Of a stretch of 64,000 nt of DNA, positions 37,901 to 43,447 are shown piece after piece. The stretch comes from Syngnathus acus. Its lineage: Eukaryota; Chordata; Actinopteri; Syngnathiformes; Syngnathidae. The notes under the pieces were generated by a model. That model saw nothing but the letters and a program-made list of their open reading frames with translations, was not told the DNA's origin and did no database searches. The DNA is taken from contig NC_051095.1 of assembly GCF_901709675.1 (NCBI RefSeq), positions 27,239,456 to 27,303,455 on the forward strand, given 5' to 3'. A program made the translations under genes and the position numbers. Numbering within the stretch: the first letter of the stretch is position 1; each line of letters begins with the position of its first letter.

Positions 37901-40900
37901 AATTCTGGTCCACCATCCGGCGTCTCAGGAGGGGGAAGCAGTGCAACGTCAACACTGTTTACAGTGGAGATGGCGTGCTGCTGACCTCGACTCGGGACGT
38001 CGTGTGTCGGTGGGGAGAATACTTCGAAGACCTCCTCAATTCCACCGACACGCCTTCCATTGTGGAAGCAGGGCCTGAGGACTCTGAGGCGGACTCTCCA
38101 ATCTCTGGGGTTGAAGTCACTGAGGTAGTTAAAAAACTCCTCGGTGGCAAGGCCCCGGGGGTGGATGAGATCCGCCCGGATTTCTTAAGGGCTCTGGATG
38201 TTGTGGGGCTGTCATGGCTGACACGTCTCTACAGCATCGCGTGGACATCGGGGACAGTGCCTCTGGATTGGCAGACTGGGGTGGTGGTTCCCCTCTTTAA
38301 GAAGGGGGACCGGAGGGTGTGTTCCAATTACAGGGGAATTACACTCCTCAGCCTCCCTGGTAAGGTCTATTCAGGGGTGCTGGAGAGGAGGGTCCGTCGG
38401 GAGGTCGAACCTCGGATTCAGGAGGAACAGTGTGGCTTTCGTCCTGGCCGTGGAACAGTGGACCAGCTCTTCACCCTCAACAGGATCCTCGAGGGTGCAT
38501 GGGAGTTCGCCCAACCAGTCCACATGTGTTTTGTGGACTTGGAGAAGGCGTTCGACCGTGTCCCTCGGGAGGTTCTGTGGGGGGTGCTTCGGGAGTACGG
38601 GGTACCGAGCCAACTGATAAGGGCGGTTCGGTCCCTGTATCACCGATGCCAGAGTGTGGTCCGCATTTCCGGCAGTAAGTCGGATTCGTTCCCAGTGAGG
38701 GTTGGACTCCGCCAAGGCTGCCCTTTGTCACCGATTCTGTTCATAATTTTTATGGACAGAATTTCTAGGTGCAGCCGAGGCGTTGAGGGTGTCCGGTTTG
38801 GGGACCTCAGCATCGCGTCTCTGCTTTTTGCAGACGACGTTGTGCTGTTGGCTTCTTCAGGCCGTGATCTCCAGCTCTCACTGGAGCGGTTCGCAGCCGA
38901 GTGTGAAGCGGTCGGGATGAGGGTCAGCACCTCCAAATCCGAGTCCATGGTCCTCGATCGGAAAAGGGTGGAATGCCCTCTCCGGATCGGGGATGAGATC
39001 CTGCCCCAAGTGGAGGAGTTTAAGTATCTTGGGGTCTTGTTCACGAGTGAGGGGAGGATGGAGCGCGAGATCGACAGGCGGATCGGTGCAGCGTCGGCAG
39101 TAATGCGGACTCTGTACCGGTCCGTCGTGGTAAAGAGAGAGCTGAGCCAAAAGGCAAAGCTCTCAATTTACCGGTCGATTTACGCTCCTACCCTCACCTA
39201 TGGTCACGAGCTATGGGTCGTGACCGAAAGAACGAGATCCCGGATACAAGCGGCCGAAATGAGTTTTCTCCGCAGGATGTCCGGGCTCTCCCTTAGAGAT
39301 AGGGTGAGGAGTTCGGTCATCCGGGAGAGACTCGGAGTAGAGTCGCTACTCCTCCACGTTGAGAGGAGCCAGATGAGGTGGCTCGGGCATCTCATCAGGA
39401 TGCCTCCTGGACGCCTCCCTGGGGAGGTGTTCCGGGCATGTCCCACCGGTAGGAGACCCCGGGGACGACCCAGGACGCGCTGGAGAGACTATGTCTCTCG
39501 GCTGGCCTGGGAACGCCTTGGGATCCCCCGGGATGAGCTAGATGAAGTGGCTGGGGAGAGGGAAGTCTGGGAGTCCCTCCTGAAGCTGCTGCCCCCGCGA
39601 CCCGACCCCGGATAAGCGGAAGAAGATGGATGGATGGATGGATGGATGGATGGATGAACATAAGGGATATGACATAGAGAACAATATTGATCCTGTGAAT
39701 AACTTCTTTATCAACTACACTCAAAGGAATTGTAAATACTATACTGTAGAGTAGGGGTGTCCAAACTACGGTTGGCCCGCGGTCCAGTTGTTATTGGCCC
39801 GCAGCAAATTCTGAAAACATAATTGAATGTGGCCCGCACAACAGCTTGAGCACTTCTCAGTTCCCACAGTAGATGGAGCCCGCCACACAAAGCGCTTGAC
39901 ATCCGATTAGTCCGATTATACTAGATCTGTGGAATAACGACGAGGCTGACGTCAGGGCGCACGCGCGGCGTTGTTGACAAAGGACGAGGAATTTGATCGA
40001 TGGATTTAATGATTTAGAGTGCACAGATGGTTTGATAATATAGTATATAACTATCTTGTAGCGTTAACAAAGTACAAGGAAAGATGTGGGTTTGGTAAAC
40101 GGTTCTTTATTTAACAAAACAAACTTCCAGGCGTGTGGCGCCGTGGACTTCCAGCCACGGAGGTGGAAGAGAGATCCATAGAATAGGACCGGGCGTGCGT
40201 AAAAGCCGTGACCGAGCCCCATCCACCGTCCCCGGACAGCCACCCGGCCGAGCGCCGGCCCCCAGACTTCTATCCACGGAGGTGAAAGAGAGCTCGTAGA
40301 GTAGGACCGGGCGTGCGTAAAAGCCATAATAGTTTTTCAAACCTTCTGTGTCACTCCAAATCCTTAAATCCTTCAAACTCTTCGTCCTCCGTGTCACTTA
40401 GAAACAAAGGCGCTAATGATGCCGGTAGTACGTGGGGCTCTTCATCATCTTTGTCATCCTGTGATCAACCTTTGTCCTTTTTGTAAACAACCGCCGCGCC
40501 ACGCTGCGCCGCGCTGCTGACGTCACTTGAAATTCAAATTGCAGTAATCCCTTGCTACATCGCGGTTCGTTTATCGCGGTTTCACTTTTTTTTTTTTTTG
40601 AAAATTTTTGAAAAAATTCACATATAAGTCGCTCCTTATTATAAGTCGCCCCCCCACCCAAACTATGGAAAAAAAACGCGACTTATAGTCCGAAAATTAC
40701 GGTACTATGGAGTTATCATTTTCTGTATTTTTTACTTTTTTCTTGTATTTCTTTTAATGTTCGAAATAAATAAACAAACAAACAAGCCTTTAATATGAAA
40801 GATCAAACGACCAAGAGGCAGTTCTGATTTATAAGTAAGTGTCATCATCATTATTTGACTCAACTGATGGTGGCATTGTAGTATGCAACATGTCATTTTG

Positions 40901-41768
40901 CAATTTGATGCACTATTCTCCTTCAGTTTTGGGGCTTCCAGATGTACACAAAATACTGTCTGACATTTGTTTTGATGAAAAGGTGTGTCTTCTTAGAGCC
41001 TTCTCCTGCTTTGTGAGCATCAACTATTTTCAACCATCAACCATGTTGATGATTGTTGGGGTAATGTCATTTGAGTCTAGGCATGTAACACCTTTGCGAC
41101 TGACATCACCTGGTCTTTCCAGACGATGATTGTGAACAATCCATGACACTGTCAGATCTCATATTCCCAAAGGGAGCAGTACAAGATATTAAGTCTGCAG
41201 GGTGTCCAAACTTTTGCAGATGCCATTATTTTGTTTTTATCGTACTTATTTCCATCATTTACACTTTCAAAACAACAGACAACAAAGTAATGGTGTCTGT
41301 AAAATTTTATTACGGTCGGGTGTCCCACTGGTTTAAAACCTGCTAAAAAAACAACTCCAACTAACATCGGTTTCCGAGGCTTAGTCCAAGAACCGAGTCA
41401 TAGATTTCCCGACGTTTTGCGTCCTAAATCGAATATGTCGAGTACTGAGGCGGTCAACTTTTGGGTTTCCACTCTATGTCCATGTCGGTAAGTGCAACAA
41501 TGTTAACTTAAGCAGTGTAGTTGCTGGTTGCCTGCAGTATACAGTCTAACAATACAGTCTGTGGTTATTAGCAAAAATAAAATTAATTTAAAAAAAGATA
41601 CATCCAGCGCATGTCATAATTAAGTCATTTATAGATATGAATTGCTACATGAATTGATTGGTACCTGATGACTGAAACATGAAATTAACTTTGCTGTCTC
41701 ATCTGTCCTAGCAACAAGACAACGAAAAGCTTCAGACACTTCTCAAGAGGCATGGCATAGACTTCTGA
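11998..41768 (+). CDS. hvcn1: Voltage-gated proton channel Hv1 (hvcn1), 3' four coding exons
   Basis: Joining 11998-12102, 24110-24341, 34530-34642 and 41712-41768 gives 168 residues and a stop, with intron phases 0, 1 and 0. The product contains the voltage-sensor domain S1-S4 that itself conducts protons, followed by the coiled coil that dimerises the channel in the membrane. Using human HVCN1 numbering (visible residue plus 102, recalled alignment without gaps), D112 in S1, E153 and K157 in S2, D174 and D185 in S3, R205, R208, R211 and N214 in S4 are all present. The N-terminal cytoplasmic domain (about 100 residues in human) is not in the visible exons. The introns are 12.0, 10.2 and 7.1 kb, almost all transposon. 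Confidence 0.95.
12323..12686 (+). mobile_element. tRNA-derived-like SINE
   Basis: Begins GGCAGCACGGTGGAGCACTG with an A-box-like TGGTTAGCACGTC and a decayed B-box region, then the body TTTGCATGTTTTTCCCGTGCC and a tail AAAATGGATGG. This is a very common teleost repeat; the A/B-box spacing suggests a tRNA origin. Fragments recur at 21727-21850 (reverse) and 44114-44170. The pogo-like element at 12691 follows directly on its tail. Confidence 0.65.
12851..13030 (-). repeat. Three 60-bp tandem repeats inside the pogo-like element
   Basis: Three units with an exact 60-bp period, each holding AACATTTCGTTGTAAACACG and GTAACAGCACTAGCTGGGC. Similar TTACTTCCGTGTTGCTGC motifs recur in the relatives at 1-494 and 19790-20030, so the array is a family feature. 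Confidence 0.9.
13058..13372 (-). pseudogene. Truncated pogo-like transposase: N-terminus fused to acidic tail
   Basis: The 104-residue frame starts with [20 protein letters not shown] and AVARKLGI, a Brinker-type (BrkDBD) helix-turn-helix start as in pogo-type transposases and POGK. It then jumps to an acidic C-terminal tail ([25 protein letters not shown]). The central DDE nuclease is missing, so an internal deletion joined the two ends in frame. The product could at most bind DNA. Family assignment is from recalled motif similarity. Confidence 0.7.
13807..13873. repeat. 67-bp near-palindrome
   Basis: Outer arms GATAACCCCCTACAAA (13807-13822) and TTTGTAGGGGGTTATC (13858-13873) are perfect complements. 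Inner arms ATTATGAATCCT (13832-13843) and AGGATTCATAAT (13847-13858) are also perfect, around a CGC loop. It could be a tiny foldback element or recombination product. Confidence 0.9.
13885..14100 (+). mobile_element. Diverged RTE/Rex3-like 5' region relic
   Basis: Segments such as GGTGTCCCTTCCTATGGGCT and GGCAGTCCGATCTCTGG line up with the Rex3 5' region (36590-36710) but with many differences. It has no coding capacity. Confidence 0.5.
14219..15229. mobile_element. Dimeric hAT MITE with 8-bp TSD
   Basis: Starts CAGGGGTGTCAAACTCA and ends TGAGTTTGACACTGGTG, with the duplication ACCTAGAG directly outside (14211-14218 and 15230-15237). Inside are two same-orientation copies of one MITE (14219-14537 and about 14897-15229; both with GTAGTCATAGCTTCTTTC and TGTATGAGCACCTCA) separated by a telomere-like array. 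The single outer TSD pair shows that the whole dimer moved as a unit or arose by internal duplication. Confidence 0.85.
14538..14895. repeat. Telomere-like degenerate tandem array (CCCTAA core)
   Basis: About eleven degenerate units of roughly 32 bp, pattern CCCTAACCCTAGCTTTAAAC followed by CCTACTTTGAAA. Each unit contains one or more CCCTAA or CCCTAG cores, like a mutated vertebrate telomere repeat. It sits between the two MITE halves. Confidence 0.85.
15438..16292 (+). pseudogene. Rex3 (RTE) fragment, reverse transcriptase C-terminal part
   Basis: Reads [20 protein letters not shown], a FADD motif, and the C-terminal [20 protein letters not shown] block, as in the intact copy at 36436-39615. 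A stop follows [10 protein letters not shown], a block is deleted near 15692, and frame changes occur near 15860 and 16190. It ends at CCCCGACCCC without the usual GATG repeat tail. Confidence 0.85.
16293..17297 (+). repeat. Helitron-like minisatellite family copy, left part
   Basis: Contains the AACGGGTTGAATCGG and AAAATGTAGAAATTAGA motifs that form the arrays at 30651-34499, here as diverged units near 16850-17200. The left part matches the block at 63640-64000. It is interrupted by the hAT at 17298 and continues at 18204-18311 and 20159-20190. Confidence 0.6.
16445..16745 (+). repeat. Tandem repeat of GGGCACTTCCGGTTT type
   Basis: About a dozen degenerate units of 22-27 bp built on GG(G)CACTTCCGGTTTATTT. 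The same array is at 63815-64000, in the same order relative to the neighbouring minisatellite, so it belongs to the same repeat family. Confidence 0.85.
17298..18203 (+). mobile_element. hAT non-autonomous element with 8-bp TSD
   Basis: TIRs CAGTGGTCCCCAACCACC and GGTTGGGGACCACTG with the perfect duplication TGCTAAAT at 17290-17297 and 18204-18211. It carries the 5' part of a transposase gene. It was inserted into a Helitron-like repeat, since the uninterrupted sequence (GAATGTGCTRAATGATGTG) occurs at 31541. Confidence 0.93.
17648..17932 (+). pseudogene. Truncated hAT transposase, BED-type N-terminus
   Basis: The 94-residue frame begins [15 protein letters not shown] and contains [11 protein letters not shown] and [18 protein letters not shown] followed by METKHP, matching the N-terminus of hAT-Charlie-type transposases and domesticated ZBED/SCAND3-like proteins. 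The zinc finger is damaged: the first Cys of the CxxC pair reads Leu (ALRIC). The frame stops shortly after the finger, with no dimerisation or DDE domain. Residue identities are read directly; the family is recalled. Confidence 0.75.
18312..20156 (+). mobile_element. Pogo-like non-autonomous transposon
   Basis: TIRs CCGTAAATTTCGGACTATAA and TTATAGTCCGGAAATTACGG flanked by TA at 18310-18311 and 20157-20158. It holds four roughly 269-bp direct repeats, a short start of the transposase (ATG near 19452, [16 protein letters not shown]) and the acidic tail (near 19730-19790), with the centre deleted. It sits in the same Helitron-like repeat as the hAT at 17298. Confidence 0.88.
18401..19459 (+). 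repeat. Four tandem repeats of about 269 bp
   Basis: Units start at about 18401, 18669, 18938 and 19207, each with TGATGACTTGATCACTTTTA, CACGGTCACTGGGGAG and AACGAGATCAAGACGGAC. Each ends in CATTATGGGGG, which is also the start context of the transposase fragment. The array therefore multiplies the promoter/leader region of the transposon. Confidence 0.9.
20190..20293 (+). mobile_element. 3' end fragment of the LTR family
   Basis: CCCATGAGAGCAG, TTTAAACGGAGAGCTGGTCG and GCGGATTTGACA match the right end of the solo LTR at 56631-57606. It ends with the same TTTGACA terminus at 20293. Confidence 0.8.
20294..20939. other. Intronic sequence with a Tigger/pogo MITE end
   Basis: At about 20470-20543, TTATCGCGGGGTGGTTTTGG and GCGATAAACGAGGG end in TTTACTG|TA, the terminus of a Tigger/pogo-type MITE. 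Similar ends occur at 23520-23600, 35160-35236 and 40545-40600. The rest is AT-rich without genes. Confidence 0.55.
20940..21725. mobile_element. Foldback element with long inverted repeats
   Basis: The left arm (about 20944-21075) is an imperfect inverted copy of the right arm (about 21595-21722). Both contain AAGTAAAACAAATGTAACTC (or its complement) and CTTGGAACCTC. The outer ends are CGTGGGGGG-rich. The spacer of about 520 bp has no ORF. A target duplication was not found. Confidence 0.65.
21727..21850 (-). mobile_element. SINE fragment, reverse orientation
   Basis: GGCAATTTGGAGTGCTCAAT and TTTGGAATGTGGGAGGAAAC are the complement of the body of the SINE at 12323-12686. Partial and internally deleted. 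Confidence 0.6.
21959..23294. mobile_element. LTR-like repeat (TGTCATG...CGTGACA) split by a LINE
   Basis: Begins TGTCATGAACGAGG and ends GAGCCGTGACA, forming short TG...CA inverted ends. The flanking bases are CCTTT and CGTTT (4 of 5 equal), a weak target duplication. The body (TTTATTTGGGG, CAGGCAAACGGGAATCAGGT) recurs in diverged form at 62060-62500. A LINE fragment occupies about 22395-23285. The class is tentative. Confidence 0.5.
22395..23285 (-). pseudogene. L2/CR1-type LINE fragment
   Basis: The minus strand encodes [20 protein letters not shown] and [14 protein letters not shown], the thumb region of an L2-group reverse transcriptase. Earlier RT sequence is readable with frame changes up to about 23285. 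The 3' end (about 22395-22450) is a GGTA/GGGA microsatellite and TTTATTGAGG. No intact frame. Confidence 0.75.
23295..24109. other. Intron end with a Tigger-type MITE terminus
   Basis: About 23520-23600 reads TCACCTATTGCGGGGGGAGG and ends AATGAGGGATCAATG|TA, a Tigger/pogo-type MITE terminus. The remainder is AT-rich unique-looking intron leading to the acceptor TTTGGCAG at 24109. Confidence 0.5.
24110..24341 (+). CDS. hvcn1: hvcn1 exon: segments S2, S3 and S4
   Basis: The 232 bp encode [20 protein letters not shown] through [15 protein letters not shown] plus the first base of a Gly codon (phase 1). The acceptor TTTGGCAG precedes; the donor AATG|GTGAGT follows. It contains the equivalents of His140, Glu153, Lys157, Asp174, Asp185 and the three S4 arginines. 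The S3-S4 loop reads [13 protein letters not shown]: the zinc-binding His193 position is Asp, with a His two residues earlier. Confidence 0.97.
24342..24787. other. Intron with a GC-rich repeat segment
   Basis: About 24535-24690 is GC-rich (GGGGCCAAAGGCC, CAGGGGCCACAGGGC) and reads as a Gly-rich frame. It is probably part of an unclassified repeat, not a gene. The rest is ordinary intron. Confidence 0.45.
24788..25526. mobile_element. Tigger/pogo-type MITE with internal tandem repeats
   Basis: The left TIR CAGTCAAGCCTCGGTTTTCG follows TA at 24786-24787 and matches the complete MITE at 47820-48496. Inside, three units of about 180-186 bp (starting near 24944, 25124 and 25310 with TTTTGTCCGATYGCGC) repeat a CpG-rich block. 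The right end was not found; the sequence is interrupted by the hAT at 25527. Confidence 0.7.
25527..26651. mobile_element. hAT-like element with 8-bp TSD
   Basis: TIRs CAGGGCCGGTTCTA and TAGAGCCGGCCCTG, flanked by the perfect duplication CTCCCAAC at 25519-25526 and 26652-26659. GGGGGCA-type subterminal sequence lies at both ends. No transposase. It contains an RTE-like relic at 25655-25835. Confidence 0.88.
25655..25835 (-). mobile_element. RTE-like LINE 5'-end relic
   Basis: Ends GCAAACCCCCTGACCACAAT and AAGGTGGCAATCCCTC, parallel to the Rex3 5' end in reverse (GCAAACCCCTCCACCACGAT, AAGGTGACGACTC at 54376-54412). The rest differs from Rex3, so a related RTE family is likely. Confidence 0.45.
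26799..27040. mobile_element. Tc1-type transposon end
   Basis: CAGTATCTCACAAAAGTGAG at 26799 and the repeated AACAAAAGTGAGTACACCCC near 26995 are the inverted/direct terminal repeats of a common teleost Tc1 family. The transposase region is missing. Confidence 0.65.
27537..28049 (+). mobile_element. Truncated Tc1 transposon, left part
   Basis: Begins CAGTGCCTTGCGAAAGTATT after TA (27535-27536), with the inner repeat GCGTGCAATATTATTCGGCC near 27728. The transposase start follows. The element is broken at 28050 where a pogo-like MITE is inserted, and its right half was not recognised beyond it. Confidence 0.8.
27928..28049 (+). pseudogene. Tc1 transposase N-terminus, nonsense-mutated
   Basis: From ATG at 27928 the frame reads [10 protein letters not shown], a stop, then [20 protein letters not shown] and SRSTVQAI: the paired-like helix-turn-helix start of Tc1 transposases. 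The TGA replaces what is usually an Arg codon, consistent with a CpG transition. It is cut off after about 40 codons. Confidence 0.8.
28163..28842 (+). repeat. 348-bp tandem duplication
   Basis: TTGATCCATACTGGTTGTAC recurs after 348 bp (28163 and 28511), and the two units are nearly identical throughout, so the duplication is recent. Unit 2 is interrupted by the hAT at 28843 and finishes at 30140-30155. Confidence 0.9.
28843..30131 (+). mobile_element. hAT element with 8-bp TSD
   Basis: TIRs CAGGGGTGGGCAAACTACGG and GTTTGCCCACCCCTG, perfect duplication GGCTAGAC at 28835-28842 and 30132-30139. The empty site (GGCTAGACCCTAGTC) is preserved in the neighbouring duplicate unit near 28487. A partial copy of the same family is at 46821-47478. 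Confidence 0.95.
29225..29428 (+). pseudogene. hAT transposase N-terminal fragment
   Basis: [20 protein letters not shown] and following residues correspond to MSRPRKSKVDTECRVFKKEW at 47204, the start of a GTF2IRD2/ZBED5-like hAT-Charlie transposase. The rest of the gene is deleted. Confidence 0.55.
30287..30650. other. Intron with another MITE terminus
   Basis: At 30430-30464 TATAATCCAGTGCGCC and GCCAAAAATACGG repeat the right terminus of the MITE that ended at 30284, so a second partial copy is present. An AAT microsatellite precedes 30651. Confidence 0.5.
30651..31795 (-). mobile_element. Helitron-like element, copy 1
   Basis: Read on the minus strand it ends in a 9-bp-arm hairpin (GCAATTTCT..AGAAATTGC, near 30659-30680), then a short AT spacer and CTAG (30651-30654), followed by TTATT. 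This is the Helitron 3'-end pattern. The interior is a 136-bp minisatellite followed by a unique block (GTCGAGAATCTTTCCGAATG, TGGAAGCGCTCATGTCGTGA). Its 5' end is missing; copy 2 follows head-to-tail. No Rep/helicase gene. Confidence 0.6.
30751..32440 (-). repeat. 136-bp minisatellite arrays
   Basis: The string AATAGGTAGGCAAAAGGTTG recurs at 30845, 30981, 31117, 31253 and 31389, exactly 136 bp apart, and again in four to five units at 31970-32440. Units differ by only one or two bases, indicating recent amplification or homogenisation. Confidence 0.95.
31796..32856 (-). mobile_element. Helitron-like element, copy 2
   Basis: Same structure and orientation as copy 1, with CTAG at 31796-31799. 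It keeps the probable 5' end: a palindrome GTGTGAAGGC (32830-32839) CTTC GCCTTCACAC (32844-32853). The minisatellite has about four units. Confidence 0.6.
32857..33071. other. Spacer between inverted Helitron-like copies
   Basis: Begins with a partial duplicate of the 5' end (AAGTGAATGGAGTAGAATAA, GCCTTCACAC at about 32890-32900). The next 170 bp are unrelated sequence without ORFs. Confidence 0.5.
33072..34499 (+). mobile_element. Helitron-like element, copy 3 (inverted)
   Basis: Opposite in orientation to copies 1 and 2. It starts with the palindrome GTGTGAAGGC (33077-33086) GATG GCCTTCACAC (33091-33100) and ends with the hairpin GCAATTTCT..AGAAATTGC and ACATTCTAG at 34499. Eight units of 134-152 bp (CAACCGATTCAACCC at 33373, 33524, 33659, 33800, 33952, 34086, 34220, 34361) are more varied than in copies 1 and 2. 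Its 3' end is 30 bp from an hvcn1 splice acceptor. Confidence 0.65.
34530..34642 (+). CDS. hvcn1: hvcn1 exon: S4 end and first part of coiled coil
   Basis: Acceptor CTATTGCAG ends at 34529. The exon completes the Gly codon (phase 1) and reads [20 protein letters not shown], then [18 protein letters not shown]. Donor CTA|GTAAGT at 34643, phase 0. The heptad-like pattern of L, L, V, I, L, I, L is the start of the dimerising coiled coil. Confidence 0.95.
34643..35785. other. Intron: TG microsatellite and a Tigger-type MITE end
   Basis: (TG)n with interruptions at about 34918-35020. At 35160-35236, TTCACTTATTGCGGAC and GTGATAAACGAGGG end in AACACTG|TA, a Tigger/pogo MITE terminus. The rest is AT-rich without coding signal. 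Confidence 0.6.
35788..36078 (+). pseudogene. LINE ORF1 C-terminal part
   Basis: Reads [14 protein letters not shown] through QLKRYEGDQ and a stop, nearly the same as the end of the ORF1 at 9388-10104. The coiled-coil half is missing. Confidence 0.85.
36278..39654 (+). mobile_element. Full-length Rex3 (RTE clade) retroposon with 12-bp TSD
   Basis: Starts CCCCTCCGTGAGTCG and ends in six or more GATG repeats after CCCCGGATAAGCGGAAGAAG. The duplication TGAACATAAGGG flanks it at 36266-36277 and 39655-39666. Removing it rejoins the ORF2 reading frame of the host LINE (FDFTEHKG then YDIENN). The (GATG)n tail and the ORF type are the recalled hallmarks of fish Rex3. Confidence 0.93.
36436..39615 (+). 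CDS. Rex3/RTE ORF: AP endonuclease and reverse transcriptase
   Basis: An intact 1059-residue frame. The endonuclease starts at GTWNVTSL (residues 97-104), with GDFNAHVG (231-238) and STDHHLVV (325-332). The reverse transcriptase contains [24 protein letters not shown] and the catalytic FADD at 798-801, followed by a C-terminal region ending [20 protein letters not shown] and [12 protein letters not shown]. The first 90 residues are Gly/Arg/Pro-rich and may be leader sequence read as protein; a start nearer the endonuclease is possible. No frameshift or stop, so it could be active. The product copies element RNA at a nicked target. Confidence 0.93.
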   Translation: MMIKINGSRFPSPGRGSPGPPSGARPGGGARRRASGGRAFAHGARPGSARKGNVGPPSHGLTTCGRGQRGRVHCKLGGGQRQGPWRSDPRLQKLALGTWNVTSLAGKEPELVCEAEKFRLDIVGLASTHSLGSGTSPLERGWTLFHSGVAHGERRRAGVGILIAPRLGACTLGFTPVNERIASLRLRVGGRVLTVVCVYAPNGSSEYPPFLESLEEVLESAPSGDSVVLLGDFNAHVGNDSETWKGVIGRNGPPDLNPSGVLLLDFCARHGFSIMNTMFKHKGVHVCTWHQDTLGRSSMIDFVVVSSDLRPHVLDTRAKRGAELSTDHHLVVGWLRWWGKMPVRPGRPKRSVRVCWERLAESPVRKSFNSHLRQSFSHVPGEAGDIESEWTLFRASIVEAADRSCGRKVIGACRGGNPRTRWWTPAVRDAVKLKKESYRAVLACGTPEAADRYRMAKRNAASAVAEAKTRAWEEFGEAMENDFRTASRKFWSTIRRLRRGKQCNVNTVYSGDGVLLTSTRDVVCRWGEYFEDLLNSTDTPSIVEAGPEDSEADSPISGVEVTEVVKKLLGGKAPGVDEIRPDFLRALDVVGLSWLTRLYSIAWTSGTVPLDWQTGVVVPLFKKGDRRVCSNYRGITLLSLPGKVYSGVLERRVRREVEPRIQEEQCGFRPGRGTVDQLFTLNRILEGAWEFAQPVHMCFVDLEKAFDRVPREVLWGVLREYGVPSQLIRAVRSLYHRCQSVVRISGSKSDSFPVRVGLRQGCPLSPILFIIFMDRISRCSRGVEGVRFGDLSIASLLFADDVVLLASSGRDLQLSLERFAAECEAVGMRVSTSKSESMVLDRKRVECPLRIGDEILPQVEEFKYLGVLFTSEGRMEREIDRRIGAASAVMRTLYRSVVVKRELSQKAKLSIYRSIYAPTLTYGHELWVVTERTRSRIQAAEMSFLRRMSGLSLRDRVRSSVIRERLGVESLLLHVERSQMRWLGHLIRMPPGRLPGEVFRACPTGRRPRGRPRTRWRDYVSRLAWERLGIPRDELDEVAGEREVWESLLKLLPPRPDPG
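39756..40702. mobile_element. Mosaic of a hAT left end and a pogo-like right half
   Basis: 39756 starts AGGGGTGTCCAAACTACGG with GGCCCGCGGTCC (hAT type, first base mutated). From about 40340 the sequence (TGTGTCACTCCAAATC, TCTTCGTCCTCCGTGTCAC) matches the pogo-like element at 50685-51000. It ends GACTTATAGTCCGAAAATTA and CGG at 40702, then TA. Two directly repeated blocks (ACCGGGCGTGCGTAAAAGCC near 40187 and 40305) lie between. A Tigger-type end is near 40545-40600. Confidence 0.55.
40791..41711. other. Intron with a mariner/Tc1 relic
   Basis: Around 41198-41320, CAGGGTGTCCAAACTTTTGC and an AACAGACAACAAAGTAATGG segment look like the end of a common teleost Tc1/mariner element. No intact ORF. 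The acceptor CTGTCCTAG ends at 41711. Confidence 0.5.
41712..41768 (+). CDS. hvcn1: hvcn1 last coding exon: end of coiled coil and stop
   Basis: Reads [18 protein letters not shown] and TGA (41766-41768). Phase 0 joins it to the preceding exon to give [15 protein letters not shown], a continuous heptad pattern. The end resembles vertebrate Hv1 C-termini (LLRQHG in human). Confidence 0.93.
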   Translation, partial: QQDNEKLQTLLKRHGIDF

Positions 41769-42900
41769 TTGATAATGAATTTAAATGAGTTCATATCATG
41801 CAACATTTTTTTTTTTTGCATAAATCCATGTATCATTTCTAAATTGAATCTTCTCAGTTCATGATTTCAATAATCCAAATATTTTACTTTACTACTTAAA
41901 CACTTTATTGCTTCATCCAATCGATTCTTTGCTCTCTGTGTTAATCATAATTACAATTTTGGTGGATGTTCACAGTCTGTTAGTTGCTGAATCAAACAAA
42001 TGGAAAAAAGAAGTCAATAGGCAGCTTGGCATTGATAGTCGGTGTAGCTCTGTATCCAGAAAGGGCAGCAGCAGAAATTTCTTTGAAGCTCACCGAACTT
42101 TGAATTGAGAGTGCATCGCTAGCCTATGAAAGATACAGAAGAGTTCATTAGGAATGCATATTTTGTTTCTTGATGAAGTGTAAAACTTAAATGATATGTC
42201 CCCAAAATCACAGAATAAGTCTAGATTTTGATAATCCAAACTATTATCTATTATCAAACTATTAATTATGTTCGCAATCCAATTAGTGCCAAGTAGGAGG
42301 ATGCTGACAGATTTAATTCTTTCAATTAACGAGTCTTTTCTTGGTGTTTATGGTTTGTCAATGAATGCAAATCCCCTTTAAGTGTATATTAACCTACATG
42401 TTCACTGTATTACATACCAAGATGGTGGCATTGGTTTGGATAACTTCCTCGACACTCACAATCTGAGTTTGGGGATTCCACAAGAATCCATATTTGGTCC
42501 ATTCAATCTGTAAATGAAGTGATAACGGGATACTACAAATCTGTGAATCCTGCAAATAAAAATGCACGTAGTATTCAGAAAGTAGTGTGTAATACACACA
42601 TGCACGCACACACACACACACACAGTAAGTGGAACCTTGCTTTATATATGTAAATGAATGTGTTCAGACTGTCCGCGATTATAAAATCAATGGAAATAAA
42701 ATTATTTTGTTCCAGCCCCAGAATCCAGTCCCTTTTGTATCCAGTCGGTGTTATAGAAATGTCTGTGATGTGTCAAAATGTACGACTCTTGGGCTCCATA
42801 TTGTATGAGCTGCTATTAACTCTGCATATCTGCATTGATAAATTACATGTGGAAATAAATGTCTATTCCCTTTATGAAAGGTGCATATGAATTGACAGTT
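41769..42900 (+). other. hvcn1: Probable hvcn1 3' UTR and downstream DNA
   Basis: No ORF of note. Candidate poly-A signals AATAAA occur at 42854-42859, with others near 42545 and 42693. The true end of the transcript cannot be decided from the sequence. A short (CA)n is at about 42596-42622. Confidence 0.4.
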
Positions 42901-43070
42901 TGCTATACAAGATCCCTTCACTCATTTCCCTGAATTATAATTTGAATTTTTGCCATTTAGCATCATTTTAGTGTCGTGCAGCACAAATGCAATGTTTTGA
43001 CAGTGATGTTTTGGGAAAAAATGTGACTTTACTGTTTATTGGTTATAGTGTTCATGACGTTCATCTAGAG

Positions 43071-43439
43071 CAGTGGTTCTTAACCTTATTGGAGGTACCG
43101 AACCCCACCAGCTTCATGTGCACATTCACCGAACCCCTCTTTAATGAAATGTTTTCAAATTCAAGACATCAATGTTTATTACTGGTGCACAAAATGAGCC
43201 ATGCATGAACATCACCTTGTTCAAAGAACATAACCAACATAATGCATGAACTCAAAACAAATTACATACCTGCAAATATGTGTGACTTCTGCTGTTGCCT
43301 TTGCGAGACCAGTTCAGATATGCGTCGTCACGAATTTACACAATAAATCAGGTGTGTTCGGACCTTCGCAGTGGCCGAACCCCTGAGACCGACTCACCGA
43401 ACCCCTAGGGTTCAATCGAACCCAGGTTAAGAACCACTG
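43071..43439. mobile_element. hAT MITE with 8-bp TSD
   Basis: TIRs CAGTGGTTCTTAACCT and AGGTTAAGAACCACTG; the flanks ATCTAGAG (43063-43070) and ATCTAGAA (43440-43447) agree at 7 of 8 positions. CGAACCCC repeats are near both ends. 369 bp, no coding capacity. Confidence 0.92.
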
Positions 43440-43447
43440 ATCTAGAA

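Larger units (their letters stand above)
35786..40790 (+). mobile_element. Second copy of the two-ORF LINE, broken by Rex3 and others
   Basis: Visible parts: ORF1 C-terminus (35788-36078), ORF2 start (36162-36277 and 39667-39755, matching residues 1-67 of the ORF2 at 6134-9301) and the 3' end (40705-40790, ATGGAGTTATCATTTTCTG and TTCTTTTAATGTTCGAAATA). Rex3 separates the two ORF2 pieces, and a hAT/pogo mosaic replaces the rest of ORF2. 5'-truncated inside ORF1. Confidence 0.85.

Noticed and set aside
38371-39150. Several antisense ORFs in Rex3
   Set aside because: All are shadows of the conserved GC-rich Rex3 frame and recur in mirrored form at 51558-52337.
40839-41129. 96-residue ORF before the last hvcn1 exon
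   Set aside because: No homology recognised, no splice signals in frame, and it runs towards a mariner-like relic.
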